Shown one piece after another: positions 38,184-50,848 of a stretch of 64,000 bases of DNA (position 1 is its first letter; each line of letters begins with the position of its first letter). The stretch is from Diploscapter coronatus. Taxonomy: Eukaryota; Nematoda; Chromadorea; Rhabditida; Rhabditidae. The notes below the pieces were generated by a model. It saw only the letters and a program-made list of their open reading frames with translations, did not search any database and was not told the DNA's origin. The stretch spans positions 57,117,249-57,181,248 of the forward strand of contig OZ038423.1 in assembly GCA_964036155.1 (NCBI GenBank), given 5' to 3'. The position numbers were made by a program, and so were the translations under genes.

Positions 38184-39779
38184 TCAGAAAAATCAGTAAA
38201 TCAATAGTGTATTAGATTTTAGAATTCCAAACCAATAATAATAATTGATCTGAAATTTTAGACAACTTTAAAAATTAATAAAAAAAAGCAAAGTAATACA
38301 ATAATAATCCGACTCAAGAAACTTCAATGGTCAAAATTCAGAAATCAAAGATTTTAGATTTGCTACAGAATTCAAGGCTCATGAATAACTGCCAGAATGA
38401 CGTGTTTACGGTCGACTTGGTGCAAGAAAACTCGCGAACCCAATTCTTTCCATTTAACCTGGGCCTTTTTGACAATAAGGCAATAAGTTAGGTGGAAAGC
38501 AGTCATTTTTGCCCATTTCATGCTCGATTTTGCCGTACTTTTCAGCATTTTTTCTGAGTGGGTTGTTGCAGTCAATTCACCGAGCTTTTTCTCCGACTAA
38601 ATCGACGCAAGGCAAGGTGCAAACGGCTGGAAAATAAGACCGAATAAAAGAGAAGTCAAGAATACAGGATTCCTAGAAGGAAAGAAAGTGGAAAATAAAG
38701 AAGGGGTTTTTATCGATAAAAATTTTTGATTGAATCAACACCGCTTATAATTTGCCAGAAAAAAGATAAAGAAGATCATCCTTGAATTGATTTTGAAGTC
38801 AATGTTCGCAAAAAAAATATAGAAAACTGAACTTGAATTGAACAAAATAATAAGAAGCAATCATCCTCAAGAAAAAATTTTCGAGCCTAACCCTGTACAT
38901 GCTCCACTACGCCAATATCCCAATCTCATTCATATTATATCACAAAAAATTGGAAAAAAAAGAAGCGAGAAAGAAGCCAAGCATATGAATGGAAATGCGA
39001 AAGGATAATGAAGAAAAGCCCGTCATCAAGACGAAAATGAACATGGTTATGAATTTAGCCGGGGATAATGCCTTTTTGCAGAACAATCTAGCAGGTGCAA
39101 GGTGGAATTGATTGCAAGAATCGTTATTCGAATAAAGAGACTCGCGTTTGGAACATTAAGTCTGAAACTATTATGCTAAAATGGAATTTCAACTAGAAAA
39201 CGTTATTAAAACGAGTATGATATCTCCGATGGACAAAATGATAGCAAAAATCAAACACTAACTCAGGTAAGCTAATCCAAACTACATAAATCTAGCTTCA
39301 AAGTATAAGCATTTTCTCCATAAAATAATAGAAAAAAAACCTGTCATAATAATTTCCTTGTTGACTAGATTTCAATTGCAAAATGGCTTTGCTTTAGGCG
39401 GATGTTCATCAATCGTTTCATTTCGCCATAATAAATATTTCCTGCACAAGGAGATGACAGCTTTCTGACTGCAGATCCAATGAATGAAACAGAAATAAAA
39501 AAACAAACAAATGAATATTAAACAGGACAATTTTCAGAAATTAATTCCAAAATGTTTAAATTTCATTTTTAAAGATGTATCTATGGAATATTTTTTGCTT
39601 TAAGACGATAATCAATTATAGAGTATGCAAAATTGAGACATGATAAAAGCTGTCTAATCCAAAATATACAAAACGAGGAAGTTAATATAAAAAACGAGTT
39701 ATTGAAACGAAATGAGTAAAAACCACCACCCTCTTCCTATTTCCTCTAACCTTTTCATAAATGCAATCTATTGCAATAG

Positions 39780-39965
39780 AGCTAGCTGCAAAAAGGAATT
39801 CGAAGTACGGGTAGTGCCTCGTGTACCCAGACCTTCTGCCTTAGTTGAGGCCTGACTCTGACAGGTCACTTCATGTTTTATCCCTGCAAAGAGAGGGTGG
39901 GTATAGCGTATATATCCAGCCTTATCCAAATGTTTTTGGCCGGCATTCGCCCCCTTCCGTGATAT
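39780..39965. other. GC-richer block of unknown nature, possible non-coding RNA or SINE
   Basis: About 185 nt with base composition clearly unlike the surrounding AT-rich DNA. On the minus strand it reads from CGGAAGGGGGCGAATGCCGG to GTACTTCGAATTCCTTTTT; the last part looks like a Pol III B box (TTCGAATTCC) followed by a T-run terminator, and TGGATAAGGCTGG near the other end is a weak A-box match. Local pairs such as GGGTA/TACCC suggest structure. It matches no snRNA, 5S, SRP, RNase P or spliced-leader RNA that I can recognise. Confidence 0.35.
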
Positions 39966-41244
39966 CACAACATTTCCCTATGTGATGCATTAAAAATAAC
40001 AACAACCATTCAGGAAATGAAGTGATGATTGTTAAAGTTGAAAACTGAAATTTTAGATGTCATTTTCTAGACTTTTAAAATCTGAAGAAAATAGCAAAAT
40101 TTTAAATTTAATGAAATCTAAATTAAGCCATCTTTAGCTTATCTCTTTAGATGTTAAATTTTCTGAAACTGAACTTCAATAGAAAGCGAAACTCACAAAA
40201 GTTTAAAAGTCGTAAAGATTTTTAAAATAAATTTTCCAGCAATAATAGTTCAAATTACATTTCCTAGATCTCGAATAAGAGTTCAAACTCATCAATAGAA
40301 GTTAATAATAGTCGCTGAGCAAGTTATGCAGATAATTATTTTACCAATATATAAAGTGTGGACATAGACCAAATGTCCAAGTAACATAATGGCAACACCG
40401 ATATTTATGTGAGAGAGCGGTCAAGTTATTTCCGTATTTTATGGGTGTAATAAAAATTCTAGGCTTTTTTGGAAAGTTCATTCATGTCTCCCACCCAATT
40501 TTTTTCTCTTTATCAAAGCCACCTGACCTAAGATTTGAATAGGTTTTTAATGACGTAAATTTTATGATGATTAAAAAACTATTTGATTCAACCTGACATT
40601 GCTAAAAATGCAATTCACGTTAATGGAAGGCCAGGGATAGAGCTGCGACACTGAGTTTGAAAATGTCAAAATATAGAGAAGGGGGAAACGAATGTCATTA
40701 TTAGAAAACCATAGGATGAAATAGGACTTAGAAACTATATTTGTATCTGGAAAATCTACTTATTCTAATCGTCTTTCATAGGAATTACATCGATTCTTTT
40801 CTACTCAGCGAATTTTGTTCTAAACGATGATGAACTATCCAAGTTGGTTACAGGATAAAAAAGGGTGAATTTTCTGAAAATCTAAAAATTTTTCGACCGA
40901 AAATGGGAAGACCGCTGGAGAGACAATGAAAGTCTATATTAAACGGAAATGGCTGGTTGGCGAGCGGAAGTTAGAGGGAATCGCCCTAGAGAAGTAGAAG
41001 AGGGGGAAACGATAAAATAAGAGCATCCAGGGGCGTCTGTGCGATGAGGAGATAGGGGCGCAGATGAAGAAGGAGGAAAATACTGCCCCGACCCTGTGTC
41101 GACATGAGTTTTGACGTACGAAAAAGCATTAGGTTTCTTCATCTCCGCACCTTGTTCAGGCAATTTTATCTAACCTAATCCATTTGTTTTTGCCGGCTAA
41201 AGAAGGCGTTAAAAGTTAGCGTCAATAAAATTAAAGGTGAAAAA

Positions 41245-41543
41245 ATGAAACTGAACACAAATTATTTCCATTCTAGGATATTTAGGAATTTCAAACTCAT
41301 GAAAACTCAACCTCAAGAAAATCATAATAATTTCAACAATCTTAACTTCACCATCAATATTTTTCGATCAAACCTTCAACCCCCTCTGAATTCACCGATG
41401 CTCTCACCTATCCCAAATTCAAGTGATGTGAGTCTGAAGTAGAAGCATTCCCTAACATTTTGACTTCTGACTGGCATTTCCAGGGGCGAAATGCAAGGCA
41501 ATTTAGGACGATTAGGTGGCAAATCGCTCAGTGCCCCGACTGA
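41245..41543 (+). CDS. possible two-exon microgene, 80 residues
   Basis: Exon 1 (41245-41427) is exactly 61 codons from ATG to a strong donor, GATGTGAGTC; the 56-nt intron ends GGCATTTCCAG; exon 2 (41484-41543) adds 19 codons and a stop. Phase is 0 on both sides. The peptide is Asn/Pro-rich at first (NNFNNLNFTINIF, PPLNSPMLSPIPNSSD) and basic at the end (GRNARQFRTIRW). No relative is recognised and codon content is not strongly coding-like, so this rests on the splice signals alone. Confidence 0.3.
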
Positions 41544-43296
41544 CGGAAAAGGCAGTCACTAAATAGAAAAGTGCTAGTTTGCTTCGGAAAAGTTAGAATA
41601 GGATGCAAAATATAAAATAGCATGATCTTATAGAAAAATAGGATATTGTTGAGCGTTGAAAAAAACTGATCTTCGTGAAGCAATAGATTGAATTTAGATT
41701 ATGAGCCCATAAAATTTTATCTTTAAAAAATTTTGGCTCAAGTTTCAGTAAGAAGTTGATCTTTGAATATAAAAATTCAGAAATGGTGATTCATTGAAAA
41801 GCAAACGAATTCAGTAAAATATCTCCGATAAAAACACCTCGAGATGCTTGAAAATCGACACATTTTTTCCAAAGTAGACATAAACCTTACAAAATTTGAG
41901 AATCCTAAGAAAATATCAAATTTTCTAAGTGTGACTTGCTAATCCCAAGGATTAAAACGGATATATGATAAGAAGAAATCGAGATTAGGAGGTGAAATAG
42001 TAAAAAGGCCTATTCTGAAAAAAATCGGGAATATTTACTTACCGAAGTTATCCTGATGCACTCTTTATTGTCTAGGAAAAAATCATTACGATTATCTAGA
42101 AGCACTAATAAAATTCTTGCTCTGAAGAATTAGGAATATTGATAAATATATTATATTTAGGTTATTGAACCCAGAGATATTAGGATAACTCAAAACCAAT
42201 TTTATGGTTGGATTGAAATCTTACAAGTTCGGCAGTTTGATTAAAATCATCATCATATAAAGATTATGCAATTAATGAATCACATACTCAAGATTCAAAT
42301 CTCGATTCTACCCCCACGAAAACATAATTTAATCCTCATTAAATGTGTGGAATTGCCTGACTTGGAGGTGTCGGAAAAATGCTGACAAGGGATAGAAAAG
42401 CCTTGAGATAAAGAAATAAGTCGAGGAATATACAAGGAGATATGAAAAGATATACGGGGATATATCTTAGATATGAGTTGCTTACAAATATCATTCGACG
42501 AGAGTAATGCATTCACGCATATTAATGTAAAAGCCTCGACTCCTTTCATTTGAGAATGGAGAAAAACGTGTTAAGCCAGTCATTTGTTATTCCAGGCGCA
42601 AGGAAGTGATGCTGATTTAACCATGATGAAAAATGTCGTGCAAAAATGGTATGGGATAAATTTATGATCATATTAACTATTATTATCCATGGTGATTATT
42701 CAATCTTTCAAAATCCTGCAGCTTCGAATAAAGTTTATGATGAGTGAAAGTTAAAATGCTAAACTTAAAATACATGTGATGCTTGATTTTTCATTATATT
42801 TTAGAAGATAAAGTTTAACTTTGAAATTCTAAGTCCTTATCAAATCGATTGGACCCCTAATTTGACATCATTTTGTTCTATTTTTTGACTAATATTTGCA
42901 TGCTTATTCGTGTAACTGATAAGTCTTTCATATATTGCGTCGAGTAAAATTAAATTATCGATGAATTATTCATTTCTCTATAGAATCATTAATGAGTATA
43001 AATTTGAACATGAATCATTGAGCGATATTCATAGATTGAAAATGGTTTATTTCGATAAACTGATAAAGAATAGGAGGAATAAAGTAAGAAAAATGAAGCA
43101 TCGTTAGCAAGGAGAATTGTTTTCAATAATTCGGGAATTTGGTTCAGAAAACAAGGAGCTAAATTTTATTAAAAATGCAATAATTATCAAAAATATTTGA
43201 ATTGGTTGGACAACAAATTGCTCAATTTCGAATGCCATCCAAAATGTCATCTCGCATTCAAATGCAACATGCAGGAGCATGAGAGTAAAAAGTTTT

Positions 43297-43401
43297 CATT
43301 TTAATAAATATTTTAAAGAATATTTATTTCAGTTACAATTATCCCTCATCAGCTTTGGATGTATTCGAAAATTGTCTGTATCATGTGCATTGAAATTAAG
43401 A
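43297..43401 (+). repeat. direct repeat copy A, flanking the receptor kinase gene
   Basis: About 105 nt closely matching 50849-50951: both contain a palindromic AATAAATATTTT...ATATTTATTTCAG followed by TTACAATTAT and end TGTCTGTATCATGTGCATTG. Mismatches cluster in the middle. Both copies read as acceptor plus open exon, so they may be relics of a duplicated terminal exon. Confidence 0.75.
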
Positions 43402-43748
43402 GGCATTATTGGTTAAGACGAACAGAAAGCTTGGCACAGGGAGATATGATTTTTTGAAAACAACCTATAAAAACATGATGGTAAGTTTGACCGTCGCATT
43501 TCAAAAAATTCTAGAGTTCAAACAGTAATTAATCCGAGGTCGAATTTGAAAAAAAAACGTTCGAGCTATCGTAATCCGCTACAGTAATTGATTTTTTAAA
43601 GACGGTTATCCCATGATGATCAGCGTGAAAAACTGAACAGCATGTGTGAAAATCAGCCAAATCGGTGGACCCGTTTATATCCCTTTGCTAAAACTTTGAT
43701 TTTTACTGACATCACCCTGAGTTTTTAATCAAGGTCTAATACTTCGTA

Positions 43749-43868
43749 GGGTGCTACGAAAGACCGCAACTTGAAAGAGTATATAAAAAGTGGAGAGTTT
43801 ATGGCTACCCTCTCCTAAACCCTACATACTCTTTCAAGTTGTCAAATTGTCATCTTCCGTAACACCTT
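43749..43868. repeat. inverted repeat or hairpin, about 120 bp
   Basis: CAACTTGAAAGAGTAT near 43767 is perfectly complementary to ATACTCTTTCAAGTTG near 43827, and outer parts (GTGCTACGAAAGA against TCTTCCGTAACAC) also pair with a gap. The loop is GC-richer. It could be a small MITE or a structured RNA precursor. Confidence 0.6.
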
Positions 43869-44143
43869 AATTCGCATTCGATAAGCGTCTTATAGACGTT
43901 ATGATTTGAAATGTTATCGATTATAATAAATCTAGTGGTAAAGCATAAGTTAATCCCTTGAAAATAAGTGCAAACCATTTTGTGCATACATAGGTGCTAA
44001 GTCAGATATCAATATTTTCAGACATTCTTTAATTATTATTTCTCATAACATTATGCGTATTTTCATTCAAAGTACTTCATAATGAGATTATAAGATTATT
44101 TTCTACTGTAATGATTGTACAGTCAATTTTAGATCAAATAATA

Positions 44144-47100
44144 ATGCAAAAATGGTGGTTGAATATAAAAATGGTGCTCATTGCAAGTCTGCTAATATTA
44201 TCTGTGATTATCATTGAATCTCAGGATCCAGGTACGAAATAAATATACCGCATTTTCTCTAATACTAGTCCCCTCCAATAGAAGCTCCAGGGCTTCTGTT
44301 AGAGAAAATGCTGTATGACAAAGATTATGATCTACGAATAACTTGGGTATTCAATGAAATATAATTTTCAATGCAGTTTCTTTTCGAACAAACTAGAATT
44401 TTTAATAGGATTATGTAATTCTACATTTCGAATTCAATCATTTAGAAAGTAGAATAGTTTCAAGAGATTGTTCTCAAGATTATTGTAATTTAACCTGGCA
44501 GCCAAATTGCACATATAAGGTGAGTAATTATCTATTGCTCAACATTTACCTCTTATCAGAGTTTGTAAAAGTTTGTAGCCAAGCTTTTTCAATCAGGACT
44601 GCGCGAAATTTCTATTTTATTCAGAAAGCGAAAGTTCGAATTTAAACATTTCGATATTGAATTTGGCGCTTGCCTTTTTCGAAATCAGAGCCGATGTATG
44701 AGTTTATTCTCAAAATTTTTATAAGTTGAGGTTTCAATTTTTAATATTTCGAAGTCAATATTCTTAGGGCTCTGATTTTAATTGAGCTTTACGTTAAAAA
44801 TGGTGTGGAAGGTTTAGAATCATCTCAAAATTCCAAGTGTTAGGACTTGAATCACTCATGCTTTGGTATTAATAAAACTCTGGTTATTATAAAACCCATA
44901 AAAATAAAATCAATTTTATCCGACATTTTTTAAAATCCACTAATTATTATTGACATATTGACATAGAACTGGTGGCTGATGATTGATTCGCTTCAGATTT
45001 GGGTCTCCACACCATATTTTGTTCTCTTGACACTCGATGATTCGTGGGAGGATTCGAACGACAACAATTCCTATGCAATTAATATTTCCTATACTGATGT
45101 GGTTACAGATCTTCAAGTCAATTATGGGTTAGTTATTTATGCAAATATAGCTGAAAACCATTCTGCAAAACTAGTTTCTTCTTTCAAAAGAAATATGTAC
45201 TAGCATTTGAATCATTTTAGTTTAGCTTATTTCTTGAATATGGTCTATGGGCGAAATATCATTATATAGGACCGGTGGGTATGTTTTACATGATCACTCA
45301 GGAAGTGCCAGACTCATTGGTGGATTCTCCAATAAACATCACATATGAGAATTACTGTAAGGATTTTTACCATATTGAGTTACATACAATAGCGCGCAAA
45401 AGTTTGGAACAATTTTAATTTCGCAAGAAGTTGACTATGTCGATATGCCTCGAACCGATCCTCTTTTAATTTGGCAGGTTAATGCCATTGTGTGACCAGA
45501 TATGCCTACAAAATTCATCGGTTCATCGTAAATGCACGAATTGGACTGTGCTCAAAATCATGATTGTTCCAAACTTTTAGGCGTTATTGTATATCCAATT
45601 AAAAATAATGATATAATTTCTTTGATTTTTTAAGATGTCTATAACTTAGGAGAATTCTTCATTTATAAATATTTTTAAAAAATATATATCTTTTGCTCTT
45701 TAAACTGACGTTAATTAGTTATTACTGCATTCAAAATAATTAACCTTTAATAAGATTTGCTACAATTTCACATCGTTTTATTTTGCAAATTTATTTATAG
45801 ATTTCAGCTTCGAGTTTTGAAAATACGGATAATTTCACGAAAAGAATTGTAAATGAGAGCTATGGTATATTTTATGAAAATGACATAAATTCGACAATTT
45901 TCTATCATCCAAATGCGACACTTGACACAATAAATGCATGTAGCATGGAAAATTCGTCAGATTATGATTTTCCAATATTTATGAGGGCGATTGTCAATAA
46001 TGCTGACATAAGATTTTATAGTGAAGAAGAACGATATTCGCGTTTTCTAATATTTGACGGTTTTGGAACAAACATGACTTATCAAGGATCGTAAGTTTGA
46101 ATACGTTGATTTAATTATTAAACTAGGAATTTTAATGTTTTGATATACATACGATGCTGAATCTTGATAGGATAGGATACTAGTAACAGAAATTATTACT
46201 AACTTAGGACTTTTCATTAACCCGATAAGAATCGACAAATTTGAACATTTTTAATTTGCAGAATATGGGATTTCTTGATAGTCCCAACAATAAACGATTC
46301 TTCTGGAACACAGGTTGTACATATAGAACATTCTTCCCATTAATGCTAAATGCCATAAATAATCAATTTTATAAATAATGAAAATATACTTAAGCAAAGG
46401 AAAGTTGTTGCAAAATCCGGAATTTTAACGATATGTTTTATTGGATATGATGCAGAAAATGATTATTCAGATGATTATGAGGATATCACATCGCTTATTT
46501 CTGTTGAAGAAGGTATTCACTTTAGGAATTTAAATGAGAAAGAGAGGGGCACACGAATTTCGGAATTTCGATGTTGTGCATTCATGTTTAGTTGTCAAGC
46601 ATAACCTATTTATTCTTTCAGACTTTCAAAATGATACTCAAGTTAACTTTCAATTATTTCGTGGTGATGGATACTATTACGTAGATCCATGGTTAAGCAG
46701 GATTTATTATATACTTCAAACCTGTGACAATGATGATTTGAATAATAATTGTCAGCTAACCTTTTCATCGATCACAGTAGTAAGTTGATAAATTTTATGC
46801 AGAGAATTGGCAAAAAATCATGCTCAAAAGCAATATATTTCATTTCTCCAATATTTCAGTTTTGAAACCGTTAAGCTTTCCTTCAAAATGATTAGAATTA
46901 GAATTGACAAAATGAAAGGAAAGATGAAGAAAACAGAAGATAAACAATATTTGAATATGAATTAACGAAAAACTCACTTTTTATCTTGCATTCCCTTTTT
47001 ACGAACCAATGAGCTCGAATATCAAATTTGTTATCAGTCAATATTAGAAATTTTATTTATCAAATGATTTCTTTAAAGATTTACTTTATTTAGGGTGGAA

Positions 47101-50100
47101 ATGTTTCAATATTACCAGGATGCAGTTCACGTATCAATGATGGTATGCAGAATTTCCATAGGTTAGTTGATTCTTAAAATATCATTTTCAAAGTTCATGC
47201 GTTTCATTAAAAAAAACTAAACATATTTGGCTCTACTGAAAATACCCAAATGATTAGTAAATATTCTAGTGATCTTTATCATAATGTTCGCGTAAGAGGC
47301 AAATGCTGGACTCTGTATTTGAAGGATTCCAAATCCGGTGTAACATTTACTACTTCTCCAGGTAATGTCTAATGATTATAGTTCTGTATAAATTTGGAAA
47401 AGTAAAATATTTAAAAATTTCTTTACCGATTTTAGAGCTCCTCTCGATTAGAATTTATCTTAATTGAAAATACAATATTCAATGATAAGAATCAGTTAGT
47501 TTCATCTAATTAGATTAAAACAACCTGAAAAAAGGATTTGCCAAACTTCGCCCATACTATAAAATTTTTAAATTTAATAAACGCATATTCGTTGCTATTA
47601 TATGATCAACTATTTGTAAAAGTGGAGTACCGATAAGAAGGTTTTGACAGAGCAAAATAAATTTCCCTTTGCCAAGATATCCTTCAGGCTTACAAATAGT
47701 TTATCATATAAGCTATTCTAGTTTATGATTCGCTAACTGATGGAGAATATGTTATTACTACTTATAACTATCCATACTCAGCAAATATTTTACAAGGGTA
47801 ATTTCTTATACATATATATGTAGTTCAACTCAAAGTGCAAAAGAAGCGTTTTAAAACGATCACTTGAGCGTATTTTAACCATAAGCCAATCTGTCTGAAA
47901 TTTCATTAAAAATTTGAAGTTAATTAATTATAAATTGTATCAATGTTCAGAAGAATTGTTCTAGGTTAGTATGTGAAATTGTTTTAATTCTAAAATGCTC
48001 GCTCCCATACTTTTTAAATACACTATATGGATAATATTAGTTTAATTAAAGAAATTTGCATCAATGTGCCAATTAAAATATTATGAGAAATTAGGACCTG
48101 ATTTGTGAGAGAATCGTCCACTCTATAGAAGACTCATTTCCTAAAAATTTCATCCCCGAATGGTTTAATTTTCTGGAAAATATGCTAGCTGACTTTCTCA
48201 CAGAACGCGTCTTAAACATAATTAATAAAGCAAAAATTTAGGTCATTTATCAATACAACTGACCTGCTGTTAAATCCAGGTTAGAAAATTTACCTTATTC
48301 AAATTATGGCAGAATCAATACTAAAATTTTTATTTAATTTTGACAGAAATAGCATATTAAATATAAATTTAAAAAAAGAATGGAAGATAAAAAATGATTT
48401 TTAATTCTTGATTCCAATTTATGAAAGTTATTTTAGAAATGTTCGAAATAACTTATGAAGCATATCATTACGAAATCGGAATTGATTGTCTAAATGTAAC
48501 ATTTCTGAATCCCGTAAACGGAATAGCAAATGCTTCGTAATCATCGATTTGATTCGAGATAATTGCATAATATTTTATCATAGAACTTGCGATGAAAATG
48601 GATTTCGTCCAAATGGTTCAAGCATTTGCCGAGGAATTAAAATTCAAATGCTTCCTGGTGAAAATTCAACGGGGATGTTAATTAGGTTAAGAGTAGGTAA
48701 GCGAATTTATGCACAAGTTCGTGTGTCAAAACAATTTGTGAAAATACGAGCAAAATGTGCATGCGTCAAATGACACAGAAATTGCATAGTTTATTTTCGC
48801 TGTCTTTCGATATTATTCTGAACTCCTTTTGAAATAATTTCATTCCGGAATGATGATCTATTGATTAGGATCATTTTTATACCGAACATATCATGATTAG
48901 TTAATGAAACAAATAAGGAAAGTTCGAATCAAATACTCCATTTTTGACGATGCCATAAATCTAGCGTGTTCACATAAAGTGTATTTCCGGCAGAAAACCT
49001 AAAGACTCTTTTGACTCACAAAAGTAGAAATGATTTTAATGAAAGTATCTTTAGCAAATGCTGGTAACTATACAATTCTTACTTCATCAGTGCCACCAAA
49101 TAAGGATAAAACAAAGACGAGTTAGAGAGTCGTCAAATATGATCATATATTGAGTTTTTTTCAGTTTTTATAGCTACATTTTCTTCGATACTAGGTGTTC
49201 TTATTATCGTCATTGTAATAGGAGTTATTTGTTATTGCAACCAAAAACGAATTTGGTTTTTAAGAAATTTTAGAGAACGGTAATTTAGCAGAAATAGATA
49301 GAGGCATTTTGATAATTTTATTTTTAGAAATGCCGATTTGAATGAATACTCAATCTACGCACCTGGTTCAAGGTAAATTTCATATTTTATGAAATATTTT
49401 TCTGGAAATAGAGACCCATGGATTGTTAAATCGACTGATGTTGAAATTAACGAAGAACGTTCTTTAGGAAAAGGAGCATTTTCTGAAGTTTTCCTAGGAG
49501 TTCTAAGTGGTAAGAATTGCATAGTTGCGAAATTTGACGAAATCATAATTCTAGGCAGAGTCCCGCTATTCGAAGTAAATCAGAGCATTGAAGTGCAACT
49601 GAATTCATCCAAATCGAAAAATGTCTGTGAGGTAGGAATTTTTTGTATGAATTTGTAAGATGACTGTTTTAGGTAGCAGTAAAACGCCTACTCGGTCATG
49701 CCTCTGAATCAGATCGAATGGATTTCTTCAAGGAAATCGAAATAATGAAAAAACTCGAATATAATCTGCATATTGCCAAGTAATCACAATAAGAAAAAAG
49801 TTGTTCAACATAATTTTAGTATGTATGGATACGTTGCGAGTAAATTCATCCCTCTGATGTTGCTTGAATATTGCGAATTGGGAGATATTTTGCATTATGT
49901 CCATGAAAACTCAGAAATTATTCTGGTAAAATATTCATATTTCAGAGTCCTCTCACATATTTTAATTACAGAATAATCCAAGTGGAGTAAAGGAGCTTAC
50001 ATCTTATTCGTGGCAGATATGCGATGGAATGGTATGCATTTTTACATACACAACAAAATAATAGAGTTTAGAGTTACATTACCTCAAAGAATATCGTCCA

Positions 50101-50734
50101 TCGAGATCTGGCTGCTAGAAATGTTTTACTTACGAAAAGCAAAGTTGCAAAGGTTTAAAATTTTTAATGCAAGATCGTAATTTAGAAATTCAGATAGGTG
50201 ATTTTGGATTGGCAATTTATTCGAATGAAACGATAAATCCGATGCAGAAAGGGTTGTTACCTCTGAAGTGGTTGGCTCCTGAATGCTACACTGAAAATTC
50301 ATTTTCCACAAGGAGTGATGTGTAAGAGTTTTTCATTGAATTGAAAGATTCTACCATCTCAGTTGGTCCTTTGGTGTGACTCTATTTGAAATGTATTCCC
50401 TCGGACAATTGCCTTATCAAGATATTCCAACATCGGAACTTCTAAAATTCCTGCAAGATGGGAATCGGTTATTTCAACCTGAATTGTGTCCAGATGAAAT
50501 GTTGTATTCTATTTCATGTATATGTCTAATCATCATTTTTAGGTACGAAGTCATGCGTCAATGCTGGTGTCTGAATGTAGATGACAGGCCAACATTCGAT
50601 GAGGTTAGAAGGACATAGAAATGAAATTTTGACTGGATTTTCAGCTAAAAGCGGAAATATCGAAATGTTTGGTGATTTACACAGGTACATATGGATATTT
50701 ATCGCTACCAAGTGAGACTGAAAATCTTGAATGA
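44144..50734 (+). CDS. receptor tyrosine kinase with unrecognised ectodomain (nematode KIN-16-like group)
   Basis: About 26 exons. ATG at 44144 gives a signal peptide (MVLIASLLILSVIIIESQDP). The ectodomain (44445-49120) has many N-glycosylation sites and Cys residues (NLTWQPNCTYK, NISYTDVVTDLQVNYG, ACSMENSS, GYYYVDPWLSRIYYILQTC, GKCWTLYLKDSKSGVTF). TM span: IFIATFSSILGVLIIVIVIG (49167 on), then basic CNQKRIWFLRNFRER. Kinase domain from 49412: GKGAFSEVFLG loop, VAVKRL lysine, EIEIM glutamate, LLEYCELGDIL hinge, HRDLAARN catalytic loop, GDFG, PLKWLAPE, SDVWSFGVTLFEM, MRQCWCLNVDDRPTF; stop at 50732. HRDLAARN marks a tyrosine kinase and all catalytic residues are present, so the kinase should be active. 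Ligand unknown. In the exon near 48437-48690 two good coding frames are offset by one base, with a stop at about 48538: a frameshift, an unusual intron or a sequence error. Confidence 0.9.
44253..44325. repeat. short hairpin repeat in the first intron of the receptor kinase
   Basis: GCATTTTCTCTAATACTAG at the left pairs with CTGTTAGAGAAAATGC at the right, around AATAGAAGCTCCAGGGCTTC. AATAGAAGC/GCTTCTATT motifs recur near 51610-51690, so this is a dispersed family. Confidence 0.5.
45385..45592. mobile_element. Tc1/mariner-like MITE in a receptor-kinase intron
   Basis: Ends TACAATAGCGCGCAAAAGTT and, on the minus strand, TACAATAACGCCTAAAAGTT, extending together for 29 nt (…TTTGGAACAAT) with three or four mismatches. 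TA dinucleotides at both ends fit the target duplication of Tc1/mariner elements. About 205 bp, no coding capacity. Confidence 0.8.
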
Positions 50735-50848
50735 AGGAAATAGGACCAAGTAACTGATATCATACATAATCCGACCCAGCTTTGATTTGACATTATGATC
50801 TTTATTCATGTTTGAATCATTGAGTCATTGTGAGGCATTCATTTTTTT

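Larger units (their letters stand above)
38184..44143. other. 6-kb gene-poor region
   Basis: AT-rich and mostly featureless. It holds the 5' flank of eat-4, a GC-richer block at 39780-39965, a possible two-exon microgene at 41245-41543, one copy of a repeat shared with 50.85 kb (43297-43401) and an inverted repeat at 43749-43868. All are listed separately. Confidence 0.5.

Noticed and set aside
40939..41163. 74-codon minus-strand open frame in a slightly GC-richer stretch
   Set aside because: Ser/Pro-rich and not matched to any family; no acceptor or donor in phase at either end.
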